Shown here piece by piece: positions 35,756 to 60,328 of a stretch of 64,000 bases of DNA. How positions within the stretch are numbered: the first letter of the stretch is position 1; each line of letters starts with the position of its first letter. The stretch lies in NCBI GenBank assembly GCA_009760855.2, contig WPIO01000163.1:91001-155000 (forward strand), read 5' to 3'. The stretch comes from Cristatella mucedo (lineage: Eukaryota; Bryozoa; Phylactolaemata; Cristatellidae). Below the pieces are notes generated by a model. It was not told where the DNA came from. It saw only the letters and a list, made by a program, of their open reading frames with translations, and ran no database searches. Both the position numbers and the translations under genes were made by a program.

Positions 35756-36154
35756 TTCGCCAGTGATTGAGCTACTACTGCAGCGAGGTGAACCAGATTC
35801 AAGCTACCACCAATTTCGCCGAAAACGCAGCGCAGCGTTATGGCGTGCCTCTGGCGGATGCGAGTGCCTGGATGTGCAACATCTCGCGCCATCAAGTGGG
35901 GACCTGTCGCCAAAGAGCTTCGATGACAGACAGCAACGTGCGACACGAGAGACAGCACTCTATTCTTGTGTGGCGAATTTTTCCCGTTGAAAAGTGCCAA
36001 CAGCTTCACCTTGAAAAGCAGCCAATGCAGACGTCGAAGCGATCCCAGATGGGTTGCCACCGCTCGTCCAACGATCTGACATACGGCTGCAGGGGTGGCC
36101 AGCGTGGGTGACCTTTGACTGAGTAGAGGAGGCGACCGACGAGAGAGCGTTTTT

Positions 36155-49435
<13,281 letters not shown>

Positions 49436-51300
49436 CCTTGTCTTATCACATGGTCACGACGTTGCCTCGTGATGTCTCTGCGTCTCGCAGTTGTAACCAG
49501 CTGGGCTGAAATCAGGCGTAATAAAATTGATTTTGGACTCGCATCGCATTTGTAGGTTATCCTTTTATCGAGTAAGTTGATATGACTTATCGGTTATTGA
49601 CTGCAGCCTACCTGCATGGGAATTAATGACGCTCACAAAAATACGCCACTCGGCGGCGGCTCGGCGGCCACACGCCTGGGGCGTGCCCGTGGCTGATTTC
49701 CGAGTCAGTGACTCGTTTTACACACAAAAACAAAGCAATTGTTTTGGCGTGCAAATCTCCCGTGGAAAAAGTAGGTTGCACCGACCGTTTACTCGAAATT
49801 ATGAAATGCAATTTTTTTGAAAAATCAAGGGATTGATATCAAGTATTTGCCATACCATGAACTTCGACAGGGAATCGATAGAGCCTGTGTGTCCAGAATA
49901 GCTCTGCTTGCGTCAGCGAAGCTTGTGTCCACCAGCGCGAATCCTGTAGAGTATTCTGTATTTATCTATTATACATATGCAAGTATATAGGTATAATTAT
50001 AATGCATGATATCAGTGTACTCTTCGGGAATCTGCGGAGCCGCGCTAAAATCCTGCTAAAATGGCTTGAGTTATCACCAATTACGTAATAATGCTTCCTC
50101 GATAGTTGTATTCAACACGAGACTGAACCTTAAGAGCCCTCAAAATAAGATTTCAACAGAGGCCAACAGTGGCCATAAGCGGCCCATTTCGCAGCAAGCA
50201 AGACGATGCTGTGTAAAAATTATGCTACGCATCGTTTGCTCGCAAGTTGACTCGCAATTTGTCTGAACTCGTGCTTTACTTTCAATGAGTCGACAGAAGA
50301 TCCACAGTACGGATGCACGAACTCAAAATGGTGGTCGCAAGATGCTTGCATGCCTGGCCACAGGGCGACGTACGTGCACGTCTCGGCACAAGCATCCATC
50401 GCCTAAATAGAAGCTCGATAGCTTCAGAGGCCAGCGTGCTGGCGGCGCGGTATCGCGGTACCTATCCGCCGCGGGCCGGGGGCGGCTGCCGCTATTCGCC
50501 ATGTCAGCAGCAGCAGCAGCACGGAGAGTGTAGCAACGGCGTCTTCCGGCTCCTCGTTCGCAGCTTCTCATTCACTGGCTCACGCTTCTAGTTTGGGCCA
50601 GAACCGGTACCCTCGCACTAAGTTTCGCTTTCGGCGGTTATCATAACCGCCGAGGGGTAACTGAGCCTCAATCATAAATATAAATATCTGACGATGGTAA
50701 ATATCTGACGAAGATAAATATCTGACGATGCGCTCTGAGGCGGCCCTTTGAGGTAGTCCGCATCTAAGTCCGAGTATTAATGATTGCGGCCATTTTCTAA
50801 ATGGGCGACATTTGCGATAAGCGTGAAGACGCTCAAGGCGACCGTTAGTTGTACAAGGACCTGGCTGCGAGAGTTCCATTCGGACGGACGTTAGCAAAAT
50901 GGATGTAGTGGAAGTAAAACTTCTGCACTCGCGCAGATCTACACGTAACATTATGTCAAATTTTAAGAAGCTCTAGCCAGCCATTTCTTGGAACAAATGA
51001 CGTACAGCCGAGCGTCACAGCGAGCTGGGCTGCTGCGCCTTCGCCATCATTAATTATGGCCATAATATTGACGGCAGCATTTTGCTGCCGTCAATAAAAT
51101 ATTGCCGGCAGCATTTAGCTGCCGCTTGTTACCCGTTTTCTTTTTCGGCCCAGATTTCCTTCGATTAGCACTTCACGGCGAATCTCTTTTCCTATCTTCT
51201 TTACTTATGAGCGGCCACTCACTAACGGCGCTCCTCCTGGGGCGGGCGGGACTGGGCTGGGCTGGGCAGGGCGGGGCTCGGCAGGGCTGCGGCTTTCTTT
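49436..51300. other. 5' flank of gene B, no gene seen
   Basis: Homologous to 20961-23400. Contains a short CAG run at about 50505, a B-only threefold repeat of AAATATCTGACGA at 50690-50730 and a perfect hairpin at 51066-51096. Confidence 0.55.
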
Positions 51301-52003
51301 CTCGGTCCCGTGCTGCTGCTAAACTAGGCAGCCGCTTTTCGAGCAGACGATTTGAAAGAAAGCTCGATTAGCGGAAGCTCGCGTCGCTACAACGCTCGAC
51401 ACGCTAAATATGTTGATTTTTGCGGTGCGTACGCCAAAAGAAGCTCTTCAAGGCCTGCGTCAAAGAACGGATACGTTGGACATTCGTAGTCGTCTCACTC
51501 AAGTTTCACTACGGCCGAGTTCTTAGTGCGAAATATTTGACTGCGTGTAGATTTTGGATGAGTCACAATTTATAGTGCGACCGATGTATTCTTTTATTTG
51601 TTTAGTGACAGTTTATAGATCTGAAGCTCCAGATCTCAGCATTCGAATTTTGCTTCATTTAGCACTCCTTAGGATCCGTTTCCCGGCGATAGGTTATTTC
51701 GACGAGTCCGAAAACTAAGGTTTTCAATTACATTTTACATTCATTTTCAATTACAAGAAAAGGACTAAAGAAAGGAGCAACCAGCATGAGGTTCGGCTTA
51801 ACCTTCCATGCGACTCGCTAAAGTTGTAAGTAATACAACCACAATCGATCGTGTGACCCTGCGATCCGAAAGGAATTTATCTCGGCGCGGCGCCCGGCGG
51901 CTACAAATTTCGACGACGGATGGCATCAGCTGGTTAGACGCCCACGTGAGAGGAGGCAGCCGCCACGACAGTCGAGCCGACCGAATAAACGGGATGTGCG
52001 TAC
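51301..52003. other. Unassigned spacer in unit B
   Basis: No gene, RNA or repeat family recognised. It does not match the corresponding interval of unit A. Confidence 0.45.
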
Positions 52004-52021
52004 GTGTGTGTGGGCGTGTGC

Positions 52022-52063
<42 letters not shown>

Positions 52064-52100
52064 CTGCGCGTGTGTGCGTGTGCGCGTGTGCGCGTACATG
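52004..52100. repeat. (TG)n microsatellite
   Basis: TG/GTGC run with a pure core at about 52026-52060. Confidence 0.9.
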
Positions 52101-52109
52101 TGAGTGTGC

Positions 52110-52559
52110 GTGTTTGTGCGGGTCGTCTGGGGCGGCTATTTTTAGGGTCCGTAGGGTTTCCACGATTCGTCTTTCCTGAAGCGGTAGCCCACGTCTCGCT
52201 CTTTGCGAAAAGAGGCGTGTCGATCGACTTAACAACGAATGAAGTGCACAGCGTCGGCACTCATTAGCGCTCGTGGAAGACAGAGGTCATTTCACCAAAG
52301 GACAATTCTCGCTCGCTCAAAATTGAAAAACAACCAGGTGCGATCAGCGGCTTTTTCAAAGGGCAATCGAATACTTGCGACGCGACGCCCGGCTCTAGGA
52401 AATCTCTCTCGCCACGCTGACGAGCGCGTCATTGCTTTACGCACAGCTTCGGCGGGAGCGAGCGAGCGCAGCTTTCGCCAGCGGGCGCGCGTTCTCGAAG
52501 CTCTGCTATTACCGCTACGCAAATTAGGCTGTTAAATCAGCTACCGCTCATTTAGTTTA
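52110..52559. repeat. 5'-flank block matching 30945-31379
   Basis: Shared landmarks: AGGGTCCG(C/T)AGGGTTTCCACG, GGACAATTCTCGC and CGGCGGGAGCGAGCGAGCG. No gene. Confidence 0.65.
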
Positions 52560-53494
52560 TTACGACCTTCGAACCCCTCGGGCCCGCCCCCACCCCACGC
52601 TCAGCTGCGCCGTAGGCCGGTCCGTTAACCGCATCCTCCGAACAGCCGCGTCCAACGGCCGCCGAGACATCGACGGCCAAGGCCGGTCCGCAAGACGCCG
52701 CCGCCTCTCACCTCCCCCACGGCGCCACCCAGCCACACCCGGTCGGTCGCATTAGGCGCCTCCGACCTAGAGAGCGAAAGTCGTCGGCGTCTTCGACTGC
52801 GTGCGAGCTCGCCGGTCGACTGCGGGGGCGGCGAACACCAGCAGGGCTGCCCAGCTGCACCGTCGACGGATACGCTCGCGACGCGCTCGGCCGCCACTTG
52901 CTTATCTCTCCGGTCCCCGCGGCCGCCGACGACGCCACCGCCGTCGTCCCAGCTTGTTCGGCCGACCGTGGCGAACGCGCAGAGCCCGCGGCACATGCGC
53001 GCTAGCGCCGCGTTTGCGACGCGGAAGTGGGTCCTCAGTCCTCGCCTTCCCAGTCTCGCGTGCGCGTCTACGCCCTCTGCCGACGTAGCGTAACCGCGCT
53101 CGCGCTCGATGGAGCGGCCGCTTACCGGCCGGCGAACTGCGTCCGAACTGTGCGGCTCCTCTAGAGCGTGTCTTAGGAACGGCGGTGGCGGCGGGGGAGG
53201 AATCCGACCGACGCACTCCGAACAAACATCGATCCGCGGCTTGCCGACCGCATATTATGTACACTACCGCATTGCAGGCCGCTCACTCAGCGGCCATTGT
53301 TACCCATGTACAATGCAATAGCTCGTCGGCATTCTAAAGACCGCTAGCCAGCGCCCGAGGCGTTCATAGTCCGCCGGGTTGTGCGCCGCCGACGGCCAGC
53401 GTTCATCCTGACGTCCACGCCACCTCTTGCCGCCGCCTGAGTTGGCTAGCTTCCCCTACTCAAGGTCGAGCTATACCTCGTGCACTAACTCCCC
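52560..53494. repeat. GC-rich block at the 5' edge of unit B
   Basis: Counterpart of 31380-32309. Frames are not conserved, so no gene is called. The homology ends at CACTAACTCCCC, where the LTR-like block begins. Confidence 0.65.
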
Positions 53495-55082
53495 TGTCAC
53501 CCATCTCTGTACTCAGGCTAGGGTTGGTTGGCTGGGACCCGATGGCTGTAATGAGGGTCGCCGGCTAGGCCGGGGATGGACCTACGGCATCGCTGGATGT
53601 GTGCGGTGACGCGAGGTCGCCGGGGCTCTTGTATAGGAGAAGTTGGCCGACCGAGTAAGTCGTGGTGTTAGAGACTTCTGGTCTCGCCGAGTTATGCACC
53701 AGGATTCGTGCAGGCATGCTCCGGCGATGCTGCCACGCACGCAAGGGGAATTGTGATGGAAAATGCTTGTGCCCAAGGCACAAGCGGAGCCGGATAGCTC
53801 GCTCGTTGTTAAGACTTGTATATTCCGCGTTCCCCGTGTTCGCGCTTGCTGCGTCGTCTTTCGCCCCCATAGTGTATTGTGTGTAAGACCCTCCCTATGG
53901 ACTTATTTAGGTCCTCTGTTGTTGTTGGCGCATGTGTTATTACAAAGAGGTTTGTAGCACCTTGCTGGCCTTGGCTGAATTTTAGCGCGAACAAGAGCTG
54001 TTCGGATGGGGGCTAGAACTCTCGTGTCCTGGAGCAGTGAGCCAGAGAGGAGCGCTAGTGCGGTTAGAGAGCAAGAGCTTAAGAGCAAACCAGAAAGCCC
54101 TGAGACCAGCGGTGGCGATTCGGCCTTTAGAAGTGGTCCGATACCCGCGGAAGCTGCTGAATATTGTTGGCTATCCTGTCCACCTCCATCTTCACTCGTT
54201 CCAAGAAAGAATCGTCTGGAACTCATTCGCCATTCAAGCTGGACAGAGGTGCCCTTCCAGTGGCCTAGTGGCGGTATTAATTCCTTACCGTAATGGCCCA
54301 TGGTGTCGGGCCCAATACCACTAAGCTCTTGCCCCATTGTCTCAGGTTAGTATTTAAGAGTCGAGCGACTCTTGATCTTTTGGTTATTTTGGTCTTTTGT
54401 CCGGCTCTGCGCTTCGATGCTGTCGGACTCGTTTCTCTGAACGCGAGGGAGGAGGGCGGGCTGATCGCCGGCGATTGACGGAACAGGACGAGACAGCGCT
54501 GGGAGGATTCGGCGGACTCCACCGAATACGGTCGTATCGCGCCCGAGCTGGCATTTTGCGTTTCTTTTGTGTGTGCACGCTAGCACGCGGGCTCGGCATA
54601 AGGATTTGCCGACGCGAGCTAGACGTAGTTGGCGTGTGTGGAGTCCTCCAGTCAAGGTTTCTAGTCCTTTCAAGTCCTAGTCCTCCGGTCAAGGTCTAGG
54701 CTCTGGCTCGGGCTCCGTCTATTCGGGTCGTTCCCACTATAGACGTAAGTAGCCTCAGTGTGGAGAAGTATTCCCTCCGAAAAAGTGTTGGTGCTGTTGA
54801 GAGCGTGCAAGGAGTGTGGAGATAAAACTGAGCTATACGCGCAGCGACTTTGTGCGCTGGCGAATAAAGCTCAGTAAAATCCCCAATTTGTGTGTCTCGC
54901 TTTCCAATTCACGCAGCTGACTCACGAACCCCTTTAGTAACGGTAAGAAGGTTGGCGCCACAAACGCTCGTTTCGTGGCGGCCAGCTTATTGCGCGTAGG
55001 CGCGCACCGAACGGCATAAGGTGCTAGGCTACGCCTTTAGGTAGACGGCAGGTCAAGATTACCCCGCCGAGCCTTCGGCGTT

Positions 55083-55202
55083 ACAGGTTTACCGGACGGC
55101 CGCTCGTCTTCCCTAGCTCGGCGGCATGGCGAGCGGCAGCGTGGCCAGAGTGTCGCGGCGTTTGGCGGGAATTGGCCTCTGACCCCTGGAATTCGGTTAC
55201 AT
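55083..55202. repeat. Left member of a ~120-bp direct repeat in the LTR-like block
   Basis: Shares GGACGGCCGCTCGTC, CTAGCTCGGC.GCATGGCGAG and the CTCGGT.ACA-type end with 56348-56470. Confidence 0.7.
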
Positions 55203-56347
55203 TTCGGCGACCCTTGCAGTGACGAACATTTTTAGCAACCTTCTGTTTTGCGTGCATGTGTCTTGTTTTGAATGTGTGTACGTGGATAGTGGTTTCTGGT
55301 GGTATATTGAAAACGCTGCCGATAGCAGCCGTTACCGCGTGGTGCGGACGTCTCTGAGCCGGATGGTTAGGCTAGGTCAGTCGATTGGGCGTTCCTTATT
55401 GGCGGGTAAGCCGGGGTCATTAATTTTCAGCTGTGGCTATGACAGCTGGAGAACAGCTAGCTATAGTCATTTCAGTCCGTGCCAGGGAGAAAAAACTCCA
55501 GTTCATAGCGTGCTTGCCTATGCTGTCTTGGGTCAAAATAACACGATTGTTATGAGTTGTAGACAATAGCAGTGTTGACGGGCTCAGGAAAATCAGCTGC
55601 CGAAAGCCAGCCTGGCGCTTGGTGTGAACTCTGCCTTCTGTCGAAGCTGAATGCGACCTGCACGAATGCAGCTTGGACGATCCAGGTGGAGCCTAACGAT
55701 TGTCATCGACCCACTTCCAAATACCACCGGCATCATAGCCATTGAACGGCCAAGCCGAGGAGTTGAACCAGCGACGACTGCCGCTAGAGGATCAGACAGC
55801 AGCTCAGTGGGCTCCCAGATGAGCTAGCCCCATCGGAAGCCAACTCGTTATTGATGGACTGTTCATGTGCTGTGTCGCACGAGCCATTAAGAGTGACGGT
55901 GCCCTTGGTCTGTTTTGTGTTGTAGGGGAGGACTAAGTTGACTCCGATCACATCGTGCAGCAAGGAGAGTTGGAGATTTGCAGTGAACAAGGCTCATCTG
56001 CGAAGCAGTTCGACCGACTCGTGCTGACGCCTTGAGAGAGAACATCGACTAGACAGTACGGTACCCGGAGCACCAACATACGTCTTCCCTGAACTGGATC
56101 TTCTGCGAGAACTTTGTAGATTAGTGATTCTTGTATAGCGCAGCTTGATGACTTTTGTAATCGCGACTTGTGTGGACTCAACTTTTGTAACCGTCTTTTG
56201 TAACCACGACGTTGTGTAGCCGCATTTAGGATACGGCTTGTTCGGCAGCCGCTACTGAGCATGTTAAAGCCTCTGTGATGGCTGCATGGCTCAACGTGTG
56301 GTGGGGGGCTATAGCAGAAACGATGACATGTCTCCCCCGGAGGCTGA

Positions 56348-56470
56348 CAGGTTTATCCGGACGGCCGCTCGTCTCACCCTAGCTCGGCTGCATGGCGAGC
56401 GGCAGCATGGCCGGAGTATGGCGGATCAGGCAGGAATTAGCCTCCGACACCTAAAACTCGGTGACAGGTG
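56348..56470. repeat. Right member of a ~120-bp direct repeat in the LTR-like block
   Basis: Diverged copy of 55083-55202; ends GGTGACA just before the GC-rich block resumes. Confidence 0.7.
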
Positions 56471-56475
56471 CAGCC

Positions 56476-56817
56476 GCCGTCGTCCCCGCTTGTTCGGCCG
56501 ACCGTGGTGAACGGTCTACGCCCTCTGCAGACAGACTACGCCTACGCGCTCGGGCTCACTGAAGCAGCCGCTGACCGTCAGGCGAACAGCGTCCAAACAG
56601 TGCTCACTCGGCGGCCATGGTAACCAGCCGTCCAATGCAATAGCTCGTCGGCATTCTAAAGACCGTGAGCCAGGACCCAAGGCGTCCATCGTCCGCCGGG
56701 TTGTGCGCCGCCGACGGCCAGCGTCCATCCTGACGTCCAAGCCACCTCTTGCCGCCGCCTGAGTTGGCTAGCTTCCCCTACTCGCGGTCGAGCTATACTG
56801 TGTGCACCAACTCCCCT
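56476..56817. repeat. Shortened GC-rich block before unit C
   Basis: Matches parts of 52930-53490 (CCGCCGTCGTCCC..CTTGTTCGGCCGACCG and the CCGCCTGAGTTGGCTAGCTT stretch), with internal deletions. Confidence 0.65.
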
Positions 56818-59800
56818 AAAGCCGACCAGCCGCTCATTTGCAAACCGCAGAACCCTAAACCAGGCGAAGCGCTGCTAAGCCGTAAATCTTAAACCGTAAA
56901 CCCGTCTTAACCGCCATTCTGCAGCCCTAAGTCTAAATCGTAAGATACATGCCTATACCAGAAGCATCAAGTTGCCAAGCGTCCTAGCTGGTTCACTCCT
57001 CTCCAAATCCGTCCCGCGTGGCTCAAGAATGCACTTTTAAGCTTCAGCTGCAGCAGACGCCTCTATTCCGGTGAGCGCTCCCCTCGCCTCAAGTCACATT
57101 CAGAGCAGCAATTGTAGAATGCTTATGTTACATATCACTAGCGCTTGCAAATTTAGCCATGATGGCATTGCCGAGCTCAGTCAGAGGTTTCTATGAGATA
57201 ATCCCTCGTCTAAAAGCAAACGTAAAATCTATGCGAAATGCTGGTTCGTGCCTTTAAAGGAGAATGAACAGCTTGGCTTGAGGTGTGACAACTTGTGTCT
57301 GACTTGACTTTAATAGCTCGTGACATCCGGATACTCGACGGCTGAAGCGTCGATAATTCATGCACGGCATGCCGAAAAAATGCTGAATCACATATCTCTT
57401 GTCTTTAATTCCATCAACCAAAAGAAGACTTTTCGCTGGTGTTACACGTGAGAGTTCTCGTAAGAGCTCTCACCATCTACGTGGCATTCGGCTCGAAAGC
57501 GACAGCCAGCAGACTTGCAAAGCCATAGTTCGCGTGTATATATTCGCATGGACTCGCTGTGTGACTTGGTTGGAAGCTTGGAGAATCTGCTCGATGTTTG
57601 ATGCACAAGTGGCGAGCAGCTCCGAGGGCATAACCAGTCTGTGTCCTCTTATAATAATAACAATATATTTGTATAGCACCTCAGAGATCCTAACTCTTTC
57701 TAGGTACTTTACATTTGCTGGAAAAAAGAAGCACGATTGAATGGTTAATGGTAGCACGATACTCAACGTCAACCAGCGTAACATGGTTAGAGGTGACATG
57801 CATATTTTCAGCATGCAATAATTGTTAGTGGCAGCATGCACAGAGTCTGCACACATAAGCAGGCAAAGGACCGACCACGTGGACGATCTGAATGCTGCGA
57901 TATACAGATGCATTTTTGCTCTTTTGAAACGACGTCATGACACAGGTGACAACGTGATGGCTTGGCAAAGAACCAACGCCCCACGTGCCTAGATGGTGGG
58001 TTATTAGGTTACCTTATGGGCATCAGAATTGATTGACGACAGGTAATCCTAGAGGAGGGTGAACCAGGTTCTGCTCACTAGTTGTGCTCGGAGGACCAAG
58101 TAGAATGCCCTCTCGCCTAACCCTTGCTCGGCTGATAGGGTTAGTTATGTTTACTTGTGGGAGCAGAGGTGAAGGATGAAGGACGATAACAAGGGAGAAG
58201 GATGGTAACGTTTAACGTTGGTAATGAACTACTCGCTCGCCGATAGTCCGTGTGGCCATGATCCTACGACGGGGACTACTAAAGGGTCTACGCAAATTCG
58301 GGAGTTCGGGTATAACAGAGGGAGTGAGAGAGAGCGAGAGAGAGAGAGAGAGAGATAGACCACGGAGAGAGGTTGGCTTGGGTTCAGTCGCAGCAATGGG
58401 AGCGAAAGTTTTACTCATATAAGAGCGAGCAGAATTGAAGCCTAAGGATGAGGACGGAGAGGCAGACTAAGACGGTAGGCTCACTGTTCTAATACGACGG
58501 AAGAGGGCGAGTAATGCACCCTAGTGTACGATAGGGGGCTATGCTCTAGTTTGCCACAGGGGTTAAGGTGTTCGCTTTTTTGATGACCGAGGTTAAGGTG
58601 AAGGCATCTGATGGCCGAGGCTGCCTGCTCGAGCCTGGTGGCATACGTGAAGCGCCTGGATAGAGATTAAAGTTGTTCTAGGGCACTGTGCAGATGGATG
58701 TGTTTTTACGACCCAGATAGTTTCATGCGCGCCCAGCCTCGAAGCGGCAAGCAGGTAAGCGTAACGTATACCACCCTATCGCTCTAGCTACTCAAGTGTT
58801 TGTTATCGTGTTTAGATTCGCCTCGGCGAAACGGTGGCAACGCGACGAGTCGCTGTGGTCATTGGGACGGGACACTAATTCGGCTACCTCGGCTACACAC
58901 CACAGACCCAGCTTGTGTTATTATCCCACGCGTCACTTAGTGATTAGGTGGTGGTTGAGCTTGTAGACGACCTCCACAGCTGAGAAAAGCGGACGACGTA
59001 CTCGTTGTGTCGCTGTAGATTAAATGTCTCTCAAGACCGCTTTGTGGCTCGCTACTGGCGTATCCACCAAACTTGAGATATGAGACACGTTTTTCCGGCC
59101 GTATTGCTATCGACAAGGGTTCAGCAGCCACTTTGAATAAGCTAACCAAAGCCTAGTTAGGCTTGCCTTAAGCCCGCCGGTGCACAAGAAGAGGCGAACC
59201 AGGCGCAGCAGTCATAGGCTTCGGTTGCCCGCAGCTCCATCAGCAAAGGTTTGGTGATAGACACCAAGCTAAGCGTAACGATAGAGACCGAAGGTAGCGA
59301 CTGAGCTGATGCATTGTGCTCATCGTCGGCATTTAGTTTTAGAGGGCTTACTGGCATTCAGGTGCGAGTCTCAGCGATAAGAGCAGAATGCCTTAGCGAT
59401 CAATCTAAACACACTACATGCTTGGGCTATTCTTTCGCCGTAGTTACCATTGAGCAAATGCTGTTTACAATGTACGACGTGATGGCAGTGCTGATGATGA
59501 GAGACTTGCCTGTTGTGTGGCAGCTACTTTCTGCAATCACGATGGTGGGACCGCCTGCGGACGACAGCCGTCGGTTAGGCCTAACCACATCTGCTCGAGC
59601 TCTCTCTGTCGCCAGCTGGCTTAATCTCTCGGCCGTTGCTGAGATTGGCCTTTTATGGGCTGACGACGCCACCGTCTTCTGCCCTCCGAAGATCGTGGTG
59701 GCGATACGTTGTTCACTAAGAAATCTATCTCATTACTTCTGCCCACAACGACGAGCAGCAGCTTTAGCTCTTTACTCTGCCATTGATTCTGCTACTACTG

Positions 59801-60172
59801 CAGCACGGTGAATCAGATTCAAGCCAGCGCCGACTTCGCCGAAAACGGTGCAGCGTTACGGCGTGCCTCTAGCGGGTCCGAGTGCCTGGCTGTGCAACAT
59901 CTCGCACCATCGAGTGGGGACCGGTCGCCAATGAGTTTCGGTGACAGACAGCTACGTACGACACGGGTGACAGCACTCTGTTCTTGTGTGGCGAATTTTT
60001 CCCATTGAAAAGTGCCAACAGATTATGCTTCGAATGCAGCCGATGCAGACGTGGGAACAATCCCAGATGCGTTTGCCGCACGTCAACCGATCTGACCTAT
60101 TGCTGCAGGGGTGGCCAGCGTGGGTGACCTTTGACTGAGTGGAGGAGGCGACCGACGAGAGAGAGCGTTTTT
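56818..60172. other. 3' flank of copy C, no gene seen
   Basis: Co-linear with the A and B flanks. (GA)n at 58325-58354, old LINE end at 57645-57985. Lacks the B-only LINE and the A-only tandem duplication. Confidence 0.6.
57645..57985 (-). mobile_element. Old LINE 3' end in unit C
   Basis: Counterpart of 33133-33500, with the same internal motifs and a residual ATAATAATAA tail at about 57649. Confidence 0.7.
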
Positions 60173-60328
60173 TCAGCCCGAAGTATTCGACCTGTCATCG
60201 ATCGCCCGCCGCCGCAGCGGCGGGAAAGGCAGTCTCGTAAATCTATATATCAGATACTCTAACACCGCCATCTCTTCGGGTTTGATGTAGTGAAACTACA
60301 CCATGTGGTCGCTCACAGTGTCAATGCC
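60173..60328 (-). pseudogene. Copy C exon 5 with in-frame TAG
   Basis: Aligns base for base with exon 5 of A and B without indels. The nonsense codon is at 60298-60296. The C-terminal tail has further changes (for example PFPPLRRR for PWPPQRWR). Confidence 0.82.

Larger units (their letters stand above)
32310..36154. other. 3' flank of gene B, no gene seen
   Basis: Homologous to the A and C flanks. Includes an old minus-strand LINE 3' end (33133-33500) and a B-only LINE insertion (35311-35755). Confidence 0.6.
53495..56475 (+). mobile_element. Possible non-autonomous or decayed LTR element
   Basis: Present only here; the GC-rich block resumes on its right. Candidate 5' LTR 53495-55202: starts TGTCAC, ends GTTACA, has TATTTAAG at 54351 and AATAAA at 54864. 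It is followed at once by TTTCGGCGACCCTTGCAG, which looks like a primer-binding site. The last ~120 bases of that LTR (55083-55202) recur diverged at 56348-56470, preceded by GTGGTGGGGGGC, a possible polypurine tract. No gag or pol frame is seen, the right LTR is at best heavily deleted and no target-site duplication was found. The assignment is inference. Confidence 0.4.
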
